The position numbers were made by a program, and so were the translations under genes. Under the pieces are notes generated by a model, which saw only the letters and a program-made list of their open reading frames with translations, was not told where the DNA came from and made no database searches. Source: Paracoccus marinaquae (GTDB taxonomy: Bacteria > Pseudomonadota > Alphaproteobacteria > Rhodobacterales > Rhodobacteraceae). From it: 64,000 bases of DNA. The stretch spans positions 1-64,000 of the forward strand of contig NZ_JAHKNG010000013.1 of NCBI RefSeq assembly GCF_018860165.1, written 5' to 3'. Positions 33,838 to 43,773 of the stretch are shown piece after piece; the stretch's first letter is position 1; each line of letters opens with the position of its first letter.

Positions 33838-35277
33838 CTAGAGCAGCGGCGAGGCCAGGGCGAAGAGGTTGTTGCGCAGAATTCGCAGGATGCTCCAGCC
33901 GCGCACCTCGTCCAGCGTGATCTCATGCGCGCGCTCCACATAGGTCGATTGCCGCGCATCGATCTCGGCCACCAGCGGATCGTCGAAGATCGCCATGTTG
34001 ACCTCGTAGTTCAGCTCAAAGCTGCGGCGGTCCAGATTGGCGCTGCCGACCATCGCCATGCGCCCGTCCACGGTCATGATCTTGGCATGAAGCAGCCCCG
34101 GCTGAAACAGCATCAACCGCACACCGGCCGACAGCAGGCCGTAATAGAAGCCCTGACTGGTCGCCCCGACGATCAGCGAGTCGTTGCGCGCGGGCAGGAT
34201 CATGGTGACATCGACCCCACGCCGGGCAGCGGCGCGGATCGCCGCGTCAAGGGCCGCGTCGGGAACATAATAGGGCGTGGTGATGACCACCCGTTCGCGC
34301 GCGGTATGCAGCATCCCGGTCAGGCAGTCCGAGATGCTGCCCGCGCGCCGGTCCGGCCCCGTCGCCACGACCTGCGCCGGAACGCCGGGCTGCTCGACGG
34401 CATGGACCAGTTGCAGCATCCCGCCCAGATCATGGCCGGTATAGCTCATCCAGTCGGCCAGAAACACGGTCTGCAACTGCCGCACGATCGGCCCCTCGAC
34501 GCGGAACAGCACATCGACCCAGGGCGCGAAGCGCGGCTTGGTCGCAAAGGCCATGTCCGAACAGTTGCGGCTGCCGGTGAAGGCCACACGGTTGTCGACG
34601 ACCAGGATCTTGCGGTGGTTGCGCAGATCCAGCCGGCGATAGAGGAAGCTGACGATCGGCAGGCTCCAGGGAAAGGCGGTCACGCAATCCGCCCCCGCGC
34701 CCTTCATCTGCGCCCAATAGGGCGACCGGACCAGCAGCCGCGATCCCACCGCATCGACAATGATCCGGCAGTCCACGCCGCGCGCGGCCGCGCGCCGCAC
34801 GGCCTCGGCGACCTTGCCGCCGCTCTGGTCGGACAACCAGATGTAGAACAGGATATGGACGTGATCGCGCGCGCCGTTGATCGCCTCGACCAGCCGGTCG
34901 ATGGCGGTATCGGCTTCCTCGAGCAGATCGACCCGATTGCCGCCCAAGGCCGGCAACCCCCCGACTGCGGCGTTGGCGGCGATGATCGGGCGCTCGAAGT
35001 CGGGCGGATCCAGGATCCTCTCGGGGCTGGGAAGGCTGAGACCGGTCAGCCGGTCGCGCACATCCGCCATGCGCTGCACGTCGGCCCGGTTCATCCGGAT
35101 CTCGCCGAACAGCAGATAGGCGACGATCCCGGCCACCGGCACGACATGGATCACCATGATCCAGGCCACACGCACCGACGGCTCCATCCGCGGCCGGACC
35201 AGAACCCGCATCGCCAGTGCGAGGGCCGTAACCATATGCAGCAGAAAGAAGAACGAGGTCCACATGGTCGGCATCAT
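33838..35277 (-). CDS. cls: Cardiolipin synthase (phospholipase D family)
   Basis: This 479-aa membrane enzyme joins two phosphatidylglycerols (or PG with another head group) into cardiolipin. There are two N-terminal membrane helices ([19 protein letters not shown] and [22 protein letters not shown]), then two HKD motifs: [18 protein letters not shown] and [29 protein letters not shown]. The layout matches ClsA-type enzymes. Three ATGs cluster at 35277, 35274 and 35265; the first is taken because GGGCGG lies just upstream. It is divergent from accD across 76 nt. Confidence 0.9.
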   Translation of the reverse strand: MMPTMWTSFFFLLHMVTALALAMRVLVRPRMEPSVRVAWIMVIHVVPVAGIVAYLLFGEIRMNRADVQRMADVRDRLTGLSLPSPERILDPPDFERPIIAANAAVGGLPALGGNRVDLLEEADTAIDRLVEAINGARDHVHILFYIWLSDQSGGKVAEAVRRAAARGVDCRIIVDAVGSRLLVRSPYWAQMKGAGADCVTAFPWSLPIVSFLYRRLDLRNHRKILVVDNRVAFTGSRNCSDMAFATKPRFAPWVDVLFRVEGPIVRQLQTVFLADWMSYTGHDLGGMLQLVHAVEQPGVPAQVVATGPDRRAGSISDCLTGMLHTARERVVITTPYYVPDAALDAAIRAAARRGVDVTMILPARNDSLIVGATSQGFYYGLLSAGVRLMLFQPGLLHAKIMTVDGRMAMVGSANLDRRSFELNYEVNMAIFDDPLVAEIDARQSTYVERAHEITLDEVRGWSILRILRNNLFALASPLL

Positions 35278-35353
35278 CACCGCCCGATCCGGGAATTGCA
35301 ATTCCTTCGCGCGCGGCCTATCTGGGGGCCTGAAACAGCCAAGGTCGCCCGCG

Positions 35354-36289
35354 ATGAACTGGATCACCAACTATGTCCGCCCGCGCATCAACTCGCTGTT
35401 CTCGCGCCGCGAGGTGCCCGAGAATTTGTGGACGAAATGTCCCGAATGCGGAACCATGCTGTTCCATCGCGAACTGACCGACAATCTGAATGTCTGTACC
35501 AGCTGCGACCATCATCTGGGGATCAGCCCGCGCGACCGGTTCGCCGCCCTGTTCGATGGCGGCGTCTTTGTCGAGGTGAAGATCCCCGAGCCGCTTCTCG
35601 ATCCGCTGCAGTTCCGCGACCAGAAGAAGTACCCCGAGCGGATGAAGGCCGCGCAGAAGGCCACCGGCGAGAAAGAGGCGATGCTGGTCGCCGAGGGCGA
35701 GATCGGCCGCACCCCGATCGTCGCCGCCGCGCAGGACTTTTCCTTCATGGCTGGCTCGATGGGCATGTATGTCGGCAACGCGATCATCGCCGCGGCCGAA
35801 CGCGCGGTGAAGCTGAAACGCCCGCTGGTGCTGTTCTCGGCTGCCGGCGGGGCGCGCATGCAGGAGGGGATCCTGTCGCTGATGCAGATGCCGCGCACCA
35901 CCGTCGCGGTCGAGATGCTGCGCGAGGCCGGCCTGCCCTATATCGTCGTGCTGACCCACCCGACCACCGGCGGGGTCACGGCCAGCTATGCGATGCTGGG
36001 CGACATCCAGATCGCCGAGCCGAATGCCCTGATCTGCTTTGCCGGCCCCCGCGTCATCGAACAGACCATCCGCGAGAAGCTGCCCGAAGGGTTCCAGCGC
36101 GCCGAATATCTGCTGGAACATGGCATGCTGGACCGGGTGACCCATCGCGGGAAGATGCGGGACGAGCTGATCTCGATCCTGCGGATGCTGGGTGGCCTGC
36201 CCGCCCCCAGCAAGGGCGACCTGCCACCGCCCTCCGGCCTCGCGCTGCCCGATCCGGGCGGCGACGCGAAAAAACCCGCGACCGCCTGA
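35354..36289 (+). CDS. accD: Acetyl-CoA carboxylase carboxyltransferase subunit beta
   Basis: This 311-aa subunit transfers the carboxyl group from biotin to acetyl-CoA, making malonyl-CoA for fatty-acid synthesis, in complex with AccA, AccB and AccC. The N-terminal zinc ribbon has the four Cys residues in KCPECGTML and [10 protein letters not shown]. The carboxyltransferase body has [55 protein letters not shown] and [22 protein letters not shown]. The C-terminal tail is Pro-rich and variable. The ATG at 35354 places the ribbon at the usual distance from the N-terminus. folC follows after repeat copy B, an arrangement common in alphaproteobacteria. Confidence 0.95.
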   Translation: MNWITNYVRPRINSLFSRREVPENLWTKCPECGTMLFHRELTDNLNVCTSCDHHLGISPRDRFAALFDGGVFVEVKIPEPLLDPLQFRDQKKYPERMKAAQKATGEKEAMLVAEGEIGRTPIVAAAQDFSFMAGSMGMYVGNAIIAAAERAVKLKRPLVLFSAAGGARMQEGILSLMQMPRTTVAVEMLREAGLPYIVVLTHPTTGGVTASYAMLGDIQIAEPNALICFAGPRVIEQTIREKLPEGFQRAEYLLEHGMLDRVTHRGKMRDELISILRMLGGLPAPSKGDLPPPSGLALPDPGGDAKKPATA

Positions 36290-36321
36290 CCGGATCTTCC
36301 GTGCCCAACCATCCCCGGGGA

Positions 36322-36342
36322 CCGGGGGCAGACCGCCCCCGG
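36322..36342. repeat. Dispersed hairpin repeat, copy B
   Basis: CCGGGGGC (36322-36329) pairs with GCCCCCGG (36335-36342) around the loop AGACC. Copy A at 20096-20116 is the same apart from the last loop base. It sits in the 64-nt accD-folC gap, so it may reduce read-through into folC or be a processing or stability hairpin. No T-run follows on either strand, and the TATTT tail of copies A and C is missing. Confidence 0.6.
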
Positions 36343-36353
36343 CTTGCGCAACC

Positions 36354-37625
36354 ATGAGCCATTCCGACGCCATTCTCGACCGCCTCATGTCCCTGCATCC
36401 CAAGGTGATCGACCTGTCGCTGGACCGGATGCACCGCATCCTCGCCGCGCTTGACCATCCCGAACGCAGGATCCCGCCGGTGATCCATATCGCCGGCACC
36501 AATGGCAAGGGCTCGACGCAGGCGATGATCCGCGCCGGACTCGAGGCCAGCGGCGCGCGCGTCCATGCCTATACCTCGCCGCATCTGGCCCGCTTTCACG
36601 AACGCATCCGCCTGGCCGGCGAACTGATCTCGGAGGCCGATCTTGCCGCCGCGCTGGAGGAATGCGAGGCCGCGAATGAAGGCAAGCCGATCACGTTCTT
36701 CGAGATCACCACGGCGGCGGCCTTTCTGGCCTTCTCGCGCCTGGCCGCCGATTACACGTTGCTCGAGGTGGGGCTTGGCGGGCGGCTGGACGCGACCAAT
36801 GTGATCGACCAACCGGCGCTGACGGTCATCACCCCGGTCAGCATCGATCATACGCAATATCTGGGTGAGACGCTGGCGCTGATCGCGGCCGAGAAGGCCG
36901 GCATCATCAAGCCGCGCATCCCCTGCATCGTCGGCCCGCAGCAGGACGAGGCGCTGCGGGTGATCGAAGCGCGCGCCTCGGGGCTGACCGCCCCATTGTC
37001 AATCTATGGCCAGCACTGGATGGTCGCGCCCGATCGCGATGGCATCGTCTATCAGGACGACCACGGGCTGTGGGATCTGCCCATGCCGAACCTGATCGGG
37101 CCGCATCAGATCCAGAACGCCGGCACCGCCCTCGCGGCGCTGCGTCATCTGGGCGCCAGCCACGGCCAGGCCAGCGCCGCGGTAACCCGGGCCGAATGGC
37201 CGGCGCGCATGCAGCGCCTGACGCGGGGACCGCTGGTCGAGGCCGCCGGGCCGCAGGCGGAATTGTGGCTGGACGGCGGCCACAACCCGGCCGGCGGCGA
37301 GGCGCTGGCCGCAACCCTGAAGACGCTGCCCCCTCGCCCGACACGACTGGTCTGCGGCATGCTGAACACCAAGGATGTCGCGGGCTATCTGCGCGCCCTT
37401 GCCCCCCATGCCGAGGGGCTGACCGCGATCGACATCCCGGGCGAGCCGAACACCCTTCCGGCCGCGACCACCGCCGGTATCGCCGCCTCGGTCGGCCTTC
37501 CGGCAGACAGCGCCCCGGACGCCGAAACCGCCATCCGCCGAATCGCGGACCAGGAGCCGCGCGCCCGGATCCTGATCTGCGGATCGCTCTATCTTGCCGG
37601 GCGGATCCTCAGATCGAACGGATGA
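36354..37625 (+). CDS. folC: Bifunctional folylpolyglutamate/dihydrofolate synthase
   Basis: This 423-aa Mur-ligase-like enzyme adds glutamate to dihydropteroate and to folates. Motifs: the P-loop HIAGTNGKGSTQAMIR, YTSPHLARFHERIRL, the TLLEVGLGGRLDATNVI strand with the metal-binding Glu, PVSIDHTQYLGETLALIAAEKAGI, and the C-terminal LDGGHNPAGG. The length is normal. It follows accD with one hairpin between and shares its transcript. Other folate genes of the window (folE2, folK, phhB) are elsewhere, so this is not a folate operon. Confidence 0.93.
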   Translation: MSHSDAILDRLMSLHPKVIDLSLDRMHRILAALDHPERRIPPVIHIAGTNGKGSTQAMIRAGLEASGARVHAYTSPHLARFHERIRLAGELISEADLAAALEECEAANEGKPITFFEITTAAAFLAFSRLAADYTLLEVGLGGRLDATNVIDQPALTVITPVSIDHTQYLGETLALIAAEKAGIIKPRIPCIVGPQQDEALRVIEARASGLTAPLSIYGQHWMVAPDRDGIVYQDDHGLWDLPMPNLIGPHQIQNAGTALAALRHLGASHGQASAAVTRAEWPARMQRLTRGPLVEAAGPQAELWLDGGHNPAGGEALAATLKTLPPRPTRLVCGMLNTKDVAGYLRALAPHAEGLTAIDIPGEPNTLPAATTAGIAASVGLPADSAPDAETAIRRIADQEPRARILICGSLYLAGRILRSNG

Positions 37626-37772
37626 CGTCGCCCTGACGCCACGGGAACTGTATTTTCAGTCAGTTTTCCCGTCCAGATAGTGGAAACTGCCTGTTAACCA
37701 ACCTATTATAGGCTCCGGGTTTTGCGTGGCCCGATATTGTATAGATTTTATTGTGTTGTCGGAGTTATTGAG

Positions 37773-38702
37773 ATGCCGATTGTTCGCATCACCCTTTATC
37801 GAACCGAGGTGATCCGCGGCAAGGTTCAGGCCGACTCGCAGACCGTGTCACTGGAGATCGACGACAGCAACGACAACGGCCTGATCGAAGCCGACGAATG
37901 GCAGGCCTTCACCGGACTTCACAACTCGCGGGTTGCCGGCGAATCCTTCCCGGCGATGCTGTTTCACAGCACCAACGACACCGGCAGCAACCGCACCGGA
38001 ATCCTCTATTCGCCCGTTTCCCACACGGCGGGTACGGATCTCACCAAGCTGTTGCGCGACCTCGACCGCAAGCATTTCGCGCCTTCACTTGACGACCTGA
38101 ACATCTGCTATCTGGCCGGCACCATGATCGCGACCCCGTCGGGCGAGGTTCCGGTCGAGGCCCTGCGGGCGGGTGATCTGGTCCTGACCCGCGACCATGG
38201 CGCGCAGGCGCTGGTCTGGACCAGTTCAAGCCATGTCACCCCCGCCGATCTGGACCTCGCACCCAACCGGCGCCCGGTGCGGATCGCGGCCGGGGCGCTT
38301 GGCCAGGGCCTGCCGCGTCGCGATGTCGATGTTTCGCCCCAGCACCGGATCCTGGTTCGCGACTCGGAAGGCGGCGAATACCTGATCTCGGCGCGGCACC
38401 TGATCATGTCCGGGCATCCCGGCGTGGCCCTGCGTCCGCTGGGGGGCGAGTTCGACCTTGTCCATATCGCCTTCGCGGATCACGAGATCATCATGGCCGA
38501 AGGCGCCGCGATGGAGTCGTTTTTCACCGGGCCGCAGGCGGTTCGCGCACTGGCCCTGCCGCAGCGGATGGGGCTGATCCTCAGCTTTCCCGACCTGGCC
38601 CGCGGAGAGAACCCGATGCACCCCGCCCGGCCCTTCATAAAGCATCGCGACTATGCCCGGATGCGCGGCCAGCTTCCGGCCAGTGTGGACGGATCGGCCT
38701 GA
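37773..38702 (+). CDS. EF-hand plus Hint-domain protein
   Basis: This is a 309-aa protein. Residues 31-42 form a perfect canonical EF-hand calcium loop (DSNDNGLIEADE, with D, N, N, G, I and E at loop positions 1, 3, 5, 6, 8 and 12). From ~110 the Hint_2 domain begins: the Cys in ICYLAGTMIATPSGE, AGDLVLTRDHGAQALVW, the VSPQHRILV histidine motif, and a long C-terminal part ending near RDYARMRGQL. There is no signal peptide. The ATG at 37773 with GGAG 8 nt upstream is chosen over a TTG at 37722. The 147 nt upstream are AT-rich for this genome, suggesting a strong or regulated promoter. It is a paralogue in its Hint part of the protein at 195-1334, but with a different N-terminal domain. Confidence 0.8.
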   Translation: MPIVRITLYRTEVIRGKVQADSQTVSLEIDDSNDNGLIEADEWQAFTGLHNSRVAGESFPAMLFHSTNDTGSNRTGILYSPVSHTAGTDLTKLLRDLDRKHFAPSLDDLNICYLAGTMIATPSGEVPVEALRAGDLVLTRDHGAQALVWTSSSHVTPADLDLAPNRRPVRIAAGALGQGLPRRDVDVSPQHRILVRDSEGGEYLISARHLIMSGHPGVALRPLGGEFDLVHIAFADHEIIMAEGAAMESFFTGPQAVRALALPQRMGLILSFPDLARGENPMHPARPFIKHRDYARMRGQLPASVDGSA

Positions 38703-38705
38703 CCC

Positions 38706-38748
38706 GCCGGGCAGGTACTGCCGGCTGATGCGCGCCACGAAGCGTGGC
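38706..38748. terminator. Two consecutive stem-loops between convergent genes
   Basis: The first is GCCGG-G-CAG / CTG-CCGGC (38706-38725, 8 bp with one bulge). The second is GCCACG / CGTGGC (38734-38748, 6 bp, 3-nt loop). They lie just after the Hint gene and before the end of the convergent lipoprotein gene. There is no T-run, so they are only terminator-like. Confidence 0.35.
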
Positions 38749-38777
38749 AACGCTGCCGCCGTAGTGCCGCCACTGCC

Positions 38778-39209
38778 TCAGGTCTTCTCGTCCTCGGGAT
38801 AGGCCGCCTTGCAGGCCTCGACCGCCTGCGCCGCCTTCCCGCTGAGCGCGGCCCTGCGCTCGGCAAGGAAATCGCGCTTGCGGGTTTCGGCGGCGGGATC
38901 GATCGGGATGCGATAGGGAACAATCTCGACCGTATCAACGAAACAGGGGTCGTAATAGACCACCACATTGCCATCGCCGTCGGTATAGGCGCGGCGGCAT
39001 TGCACCAGCCGGTCGCTTTCCACCGCGCGCTCGCCCCAGGCATAGCCCCGTGCCAGATTGCCCTCGACCTCGGCAAGCAGCCGGCTCACCGCGCGATACT
39101 CGCCCGTATTGTCGCGAATGCACCGTTGCTGCGGCGTGCCGCAGGCCGCCAGCACCAGCGGCAGGGCAAGCAGGACAAGGGCAGAGTTGCGGGACATGGC
39201 CAGTCTCAT
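38778..39209 (-). CDS. Small lipoprotein of unknown function
   Basis: This 143-aa protein has a lipoprotein signal: a basic start, hydrophobic ALVLLALPLVL and a lipobox LAAC with Cys23. The mature part is hydrophilic with several Cys residues (QRCIRDN, VQCRRAY, DPCFVD, EACKAAY), some probably in disulfides, and a helical C-terminal region. Family not recognised. Two in-frame ATGs (39209 and 39197) are possible; neither has a strong ribosome-binding site, and both give a working signal peptide. It would be anchored in the periplasmic face of a membrane. It is divergent from hemF. Confidence 0.7.
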   Translation of the reverse strand: MRLAMSRNSALVLLALPLVLAACGTPQQRCIRDNTGEYRAVSRLLAEVEGNLARGYAWGERAVESDRLVQCRRAYTDGDGNVVVYYDPCFVDTVEIVPYRIPIDPAAETRKRDFLAERRAALSGKAAQAVEACKAAYPEDEKT

Positions 39210-39273
39210 TACAGCGGGTCAATGAATCCTAACGGCCCGGCACGAGGCTTGGCAAATCAAGATTGAGGTTCGC

Positions 39274-40128
39274 ATGGAAGATCAACGCCGTCGCGCCGCC
39301 CACTGGTTCCGCGAACTGCGCGACCGCATCACCGCCGCCTTCGAGGCGCTGGAGGATCGCGGCCCCGGCGACGGCCCGGCCGGTCGCTTCGAAATCACCC
39401 CGACGCAACGCGGCGAGGATGGGGGCGGCGGGCTGATGTCGGTCATGCGCGGCGGCCGGGTCTTCGAGAAGGTGGGTGTGAACTGGTCCGAGGTCCATGG
39501 CGTGCTGGCCCCGAAGGCGCAGGCGGCGATGGCGGCCCGCGGGGTGCCGGGCATGGACCTCGATCCGCGCTTCTGGGCCTCGGGCATCAGCCTTGTGGCG
39601 CATATGCAGAACCCGCTTGCGCCCGCCGTGCACATGAACACGCGGATGTTCTGGACACCGGGCGCCTGGTGGTTCGGCGGCGGCGCCGACCTGAACCCCT
39701 GCATCGAATATCCCGAGGATACCGCGCATTTCCACGCCACGCTGCGCGCTGCCTGCGACCTGCATGACAGCGGTGACTATGACCGCTTCAAGGCTTGGGC
39801 GGACGAGTATTTCTTCATCCCGCACCGGGGTCGCGCGCGCGGTGTCGGCGGCATCTTCTACGACGACCTGAACAGCGGCGACTGGGAGGCCGATTTCGCC
39901 TTCACCCGCGCCGTGGGCGAGGCCTTCCTGCCCGCCTTCCTGCCCCTGGTCGAGGCGCGCATGGATCTGCCCTTCACCGAGGCCGACCGCGAGACGCAAC
40001 TGATCCATCGTGGGCTTTATGCCGAATACAACCTCGTCTACGACCGCGGCACGAAATTCGGCCTCGAGACCGGCCATAATGCCGAAGCCGTGCTGATGAG
40101 CCTGCCGCCACTGGCGAAATGGGTCTGA
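39274..40128 (+). CDS. hemF: Oxygen-dependent coproporphyrinogen III oxidase
   Basis: This 284-aa enzyme decarboxylates two propionate side chains of coproporphyrinogen III to vinyl groups with O2, giving protoporphyrinogen IX for heme. Family blocks: RGEDGGGGLMSVMRGGRVFEKVGVN, the His-rich HMNTRMFWTPGAWWFGGGADL, FIPHRGRARGVGGIFYDDL and the C-terminal YNLVYDRGTKFGLETGHNAEAVLMSLPPLAKW. Length and order are standard. It is monocistronic, between a divergent lipoprotein gene and hslU. I looked for an FNR-type site upstream and did not accept one. Confidence 0.95.
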   Translation: MEDQRRRAAHWFRELRDRITAAFEALEDRGPGDGPAGRFEITPTQRGEDGGGGLMSVMRGGRVFEKVGVNWSEVHGVLAPKAQAAMAARGVPGMDLDPRFWASGISLVAHMQNPLAPAVHMNTRMFWTPGAWWFGGGADLNPCIEYPEDTAHFHATLRAACDLHDSGDYDRFKAWADEYFFIPHRGRARGVGGIFYDDLNSGDWEADFAFTRAVGEAFLPAFLPLVEARMDLPFTEADRETQLIHRGLYAEYNLVYDRGTKFGLETGHNAEAVLMSLPPLAKWV

Positions 40129-40232
40129 CCGACGCGCGGCGGTCGCGAAGAAGGCGCCGTTCTGTCCGGTGGTTTGGTTGAATCGGCCCTTCACCCTGTC
40201 TAAGTGATGCGCAAGAGAGACAGGAGCCTGTG

Positions 40233-41540
40233 ATGACCGACCTGACACCGCGTGAAATCGTGTCCGAACTGGACCGCTTCATCATCGGGCAGAAAGACGC
40301 CAAGCGCGCCGTCGCCGTGGCCCTGCGCAATCGCTGGCGCAGGAAGCAACTGGCCGACGATCTGCGCGACGAGGTCTATCCCAAGAACATCCTGATGATC
40401 GGGCCGACCGGGGTGGGCAAGACCGAGATCAGCCGCCGGCTGGCGAAACTGGCCAACGCGCCCTTCATCAAGGTCGAGGCGACCAAGTTCACCGAGGTCG
40501 GCTATGTCGGCCGCGATGTGGAACAGATCATCCGCGACCTGACCGACGCCGCCATGATCGACACGCGCGAGCGGATGCGCGAAGAGGTCAAGGCGCGGGC
40601 GCATCAGTCGGCCGAGGACCGGGTGATCGAGGCCCTGGCCGGAGAGGGTGCGCGTGACGGCACCCGCACCATGTTCCGCGACAAGCTCAAGCGGGGCGAG
40701 CTGGACGACACCCTGATCGAGCTGGAACTGCAGGATCATTCCAATCCTCTGGGGATGCTGGAATTGCCCGGCATGTCCGGCGGGCAGGCCGGCGGCATGA
40801 TGGATCTGTCGGGGCTGATGAAGGCCTTTGGCGGTCGCCGGACGCGGCGCAAGGTGACGGTGGCGGAAAGCTATGAACTGCTGATCGCCGAGGAAGCCGA
40901 CAAGCTGCTGGACGATGACGCCGTGAAGGCAGCCGCGCTGGAGGCGGTGCAGGAAAACGGCATCGTCTTCATCGACGAGATCGACAAGGTCGCTGCCCGT
41001 CAGGAGGTGCGCGGCGGCGATGTCAGCCGCGAGGGCGTGCAGCGCGATCTGCTGCCGCTGATCGAAGGCACCACGGTCGGGACCAAATACGGCCCGGTGA
41101 AGACCGATCACATCCTGTTCATCGCCTCGGGCGCCTTCCATGTCGCCAAGCCCTCGGACCTTCTGCCCGAACTTCAGGGCCGGCTGCCGATCCGGGTAGA
41201 ACTGCGGGCGCTGACCGAAGAGGATTTCATCCGCATCCTGACCGAAACCGACAACGCGCTGACCCGGCAATATACCGCCCTGATGGCGACCGAGGGCGTG
41301 ACCGTCGGCTTTACCGAGGATGGCATCGCGGCGCTGGCCCGGATCGCGGCCGAGGTGAACGCCGCGATCGAGAATATCGGCGCGCGCAGGCTCTATACCG
41401 TCATCGAGCGGGTGTTCGAGGATCTGTCCTTCACCGCCCCCGACAAGGACGGCGAAACGGTCAGCGTCGATGCGGCCTTCGTGGACCGGCATCTGGGCGA
41501 TCTGGCGCGTTCGACCGACCTGTCGCGCTACGTTCTGTAA
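40233..41540 (+). CDS. hslU: HslU ATPase subunit of the HslVU protease
   Basis: This 435-aa AAA+ unfoldase feeds substrates into the HslV peptidase. Walker A is GPTGVGKTE, the pore loop GYVGRD follows, Walker B is [10 protein letters not shown], the I-domain lies between them (~110-230), and the C-terminal LSRYVL tail that docks into HslV is intact. The ATG at 40233 is chosen with AGGAG 6 nt upstream; a GTG overlaps it three bases earlier. HslV is normally encoded near HslU, but the neighbours here are hemF and a small membrane protein, so hslV must lie elsewhere. Confidence 0.95.
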   Translation: MTDLTPREIVSELDRFIIGQKDAKRAVAVALRNRWRRKQLADDLRDEVYPKNILMIGPTGVGKTEISRRLAKLANAPFIKVEATKFTEVGYVGRDVEQIIRDLTDAAMIDTRERMREEVKARAHQSAEDRVIEALAGEGARDGTRTMFRDKLKRGELDDTLIELELQDHSNPLGMLELPGMSGGQAGGMMDLSGLMKAFGGRRTRRKVTVAESYELLIAEEADKLLDDDAVKAAALEAVQENGIVFIDEIDKVAARQEVRGGDVSREGVQRDLLPLIEGTTVGTKYGPVKTDHILFIASGAFHVAKPSDLLPELQGRLPIRVELRALTEEDFIRILTETDNALTRQYTALMATEGVTVGFTEDGIAALARIAAEVNAAIENIGARRLYTVIERVFEDLSFTAPDKDGETVSVDAAFVDRHLGDLARSTDLSRYVL

Positions 41541-41588
41541 GGCGCCGGGCGGCGTCGCCTATCCGGGGCGTGACGCGGGAGGTCAGGC

Positions 41589-41981
41589 ATGAATACGCCT
41601 TGCAGGGGAAGTCTGTCGGTCAGGATCGCAGCCGGCGCTGCCGTGCTGTTCGGCGCAATGACCCTTCTGTCGGGCGGGCAGGTGCTGTTCGGCGGCGGCG
41701 CGGCGCAAGCCGCGGCCGGAAACTTCGTGCCCTTCGTGCTGTGGTTCAACTTCCTGTCGGGCTTTGCCTATATCCTCGCGGGTATCGGGATGGTTCTGGA
41801 TCGATCATGGGCCCCTTGGCTGGCCATCGCGCTGGCATCCGCGATCGCCGCCGTCTTTGCGTTGTTCGGCCTGCATGTCCTTGGGGGCGGGGCCTTCGAG
41901 TTCCGCACGGTGGCGGCCATGACGCTCCGCCTGGCGGTCTGGGTGGCCATCGCGATGATCGCCAGACGCAGCATCCGCTGA
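41589..41981 (+). CDS. Small four-TM membrane protein of unknown function
   Basis: This 130-aa protein has four hydrophobic stretches: VRIAAGAAVLFGAMTLLSGG, FVLWFNFLSGFAYILAGIGMV, WLAIALASAIAAVFALFGLHVL and MTLRLAVWVAIAMIA. I recognise no family. A GGGAGGTCAGGC ribosome-binding site precedes the ATG. It is 48 nt downstream of hslU and may be cotranscribed with it; it is convergent with the M20 peptidase gene 61 nt further on. That short gap contains a GC-rich palindrome CCGGCGCCGG. Confidence 0.7.
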   Translation: MNTPCRGSLSVRIAAGAAVLFGAMTLLSGGQVLFGGGAAQAAAGNFVPFVLWFNFLSGFAYILAGIGMVLDRSWAPWLAIALASAIAAVFALFGLHVLGGGAFEFRTVAAMTLRLAVWVAIAMIARRSIR

Positions 41982-42042
41982 CGGTTCCCCGCCACCGGCC
42001 CGGAGCCTCCTGCCCCGGCGCCGGAAGAAGGTGATCGCGCAG

Positions 42043-43773
42043 CTATTCCAGCGAGTCCAGATTGCTCATCCGGGCCATCATCTCGGTGAACATCTGCAGG
42101 TCAAACTGGAAGGCGTCGAGGCGTTTGAACTCGCCCCGCGTATGGCCCAGATACTTGTCGCCCGGCATGTTCGGCCCGAAATTGACCGCGTTGGGCAGCA
42201 GCTTCGCGGTGGTGCTGCCGGCGGTCGATGTCGGCTCGGAGGGCAGGCCGGTCGTTTCGCCGAAGATCTCCAGCAACAGCGACAGCCACGCGCCTTCGGG
42301 GTCGCGATACATCCAGTTGCGCAGGCTGACCTCGATCTCGGCGGGCGAGCCGCTGCTGCCCTTCCACGCCTCCAGTGCGGTCTGGATATCGGCCTGCACC
42401 GCCTCGAAATCCTTGTCGGCATGGCGCGGCGCACGCAGGTTGACGGCCATGGTCAGGACGCCGTCAGCCTCGTTGAAATAGGTCGGCGAGACGGTCAGAG
42501 GCCCCATGAAATCATCGGCGTAGCCGACCCCCAGTCCTCCGGCCAGATAGTCGAGGCCGTAAGCGCCGTCGATATACCGGATCGCCTGAAGGTAATGGTT
42601 GTCGGCGGGCTCAAGGCCGCTTTGCAGCAGAAAGGCCGCCAGGCGTGGCACCGGGTTGACGCCGGTTTCGGGTTGCGAGGCATGGGCCGAGACCCCGGTG
42701 ACGGTCAGTGTCACCAGACCGTCGCCGGCTTCGGCACCGATGCTGAAATCGCCGCCATTCGCCGCGATGAAGGCGGGCGCGGCGTCGTTTAGCTGCCTGG
42801 CCACCCCTGCCGCGTCGTCGGCGCTGATCTCGGCGATGGCGGTTTCGGGGATCTGGTTTGCCGCCGCAGATCCCGTGAGGCCGGTGATCACCAGCGCGCC
42901 GAACGCCTCGACCACCGGGAACCGCGCCGAGATCGTGCCCGGCCCCTTCTCGGCGGTGACCGCCGGATAGCGGCTGTCCAGCACGATGTTGTAGTCGGGC
43001 GCGGGTTGCTGTTCGAGATAATATTCCATCGCCGAGCCGCCGATTTCCTCGGTCGTCTCGATCATCAGGCGGATGTCGCGGCCCAAGGGCAGCCCGCTGT
43101 CCCGGATCGCCTTCATCGCGTAAAGGCCGGTGGCGATCGAACCCTTGTCGTCAAGCGTGCCGCGCCCGTAGATGCGATTGCCCTCGACGGTCATCTGGAA
43201 GGGGTCGATGGTGGCCCCGCCCTCGGTCTGCCATTCACGGCTGAGGACGGGGACCACATCGGAATGGGTCAGGATGCCGAACACGTCCTCCGAGGGGCCG
43301 TCCAAAGTGACCTCGAAGATGCGGCCATCGACATTGCGGAGATTCAGGCCGAAGGCCGCGGCGGTGGCGCCGATCTTCTCACCCATGGCGATGAAGGCCG
43401 GGTTCTCGTGCTGCTCGGGGTAGTCCGCGCTCTGATGGCTTTCGATGGCGACAAGTTCCGCCAGAAGTTGCAGGGCATCATCCTCATTGACCACGCGGTT
43501 ATAGACGCCCAGCATCCGGGCCAGCAGTTTCAACTGATCGGGCCCGTGGGTGCCGGCCTCGACCGCTGTCCGGGCCTCGGCGACGCCGGCCACCCCCTGT
43601 TCCTGAACCGCGTCCAGAAACGCGTCGAAACTGTCGAACTCGGCCCCGGAATACCGGGCGACCAGCGCGGCCAGATCGGCGGCGGCGGGGCTCTCCTGCG
43701 CCATGGCCGGCAATGAGAGACCACAGACGAGCAGTGGCGTCGCACAGAGGGCTGTGAGATTGCGGGTCATCAT
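42043..43773 (-). CDS. Exported M20 family dipeptidase (PepV-like)
   Basis: This 576-aa protein has a signal peptide (LTALCATPLLVCGLSLPAMAQ) and a zinc M20 peptidase body: HSDVVP (first metal ligand), YGRGTLDDKGSIA (bridging Asp), ETTEEIGGSA (Glu pair), then the lid domain with GVSAHASQPETGVNP. The C-terminal GPNMPGDKYLGHTRGEF carries the last metal His. The arrangement matches PepV/Sapep-type dipeptidases, here in the periplasm. Two ATGs (43773 and 43770) follow AGGAGGAG; the first is taken. The gene is alone, between a convergent small membrane protein and the MFS transporter. Confidence 0.85.
   Translation of the reverse strand: MMTRNLTALCATPLLVCGLSLPAMAQESPAAADLAALVARYSGAEFDSFDAFLDAVQEQGVAGVAEARTAVEAGTHGPDQLKLLARMLGVYNRVVNEDDALQLLAELVAIESHQSADYPEQHENPAFIAMGEKIGATAAAFGLNLRNVDGRIFEVTLDGPSEDVFGILTHSDVVPVLSREWQTEGGATIDPFQMTVEGNRIYGRGTLDDKGSIATGLYAMKAIRDSGLPLGRDIRLMIETTEEIGGSAMEYYLEQQPAPDYNIVLDSRYPAVTAEKGPGTISARFPVVEAFGALVITGLTGSAAANQIPETAIAEISADDAAGVARQLNDAAPAFIAANGGDFSIGAEAGDGLVTLTVTGVSAHASQPETGVNPVPRLAAFLLQSGLEPADNHYLQAIRYIDGAYGLDYLAGGLGVGYADDFMGPLTVSPTYFNEADGVLTMAVNLRAPRHADKDFEAVQADIQTALEAWKGSSGSPAEIEVSLRNWMYRDPEGAWLSLLLEIFGETTGLPSEPTSTAGSTTAKLLPNAVNFGPNMPGDKYLGHTRGEFKRLDAFQFDLQMFTEMMARMSNLDSLE

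Noticed and set aside
37661-37689. Hairpin CAGTTTTCC / GGAAACTG after folC as terminator
   Set aside because: One bulge, a 12-nt loop and no T-run; too weak to annotate.
37722-37745. TTGCGT and TATAGA as a promoter for the EF-hand/Hint gene
   Set aside because: The spacing is only 12 nt, too short for a sigma-70 promoter, although the region is AT-rich and a promoter is likely.
39249-39260. FNR-like sequence TTGGCAAATCAA upstream of hemF
   Set aside because: The FNR consensus is TTGAT-N4-ATCAA over 14 nt; here the spacing is too short and the left half-site is wrong.
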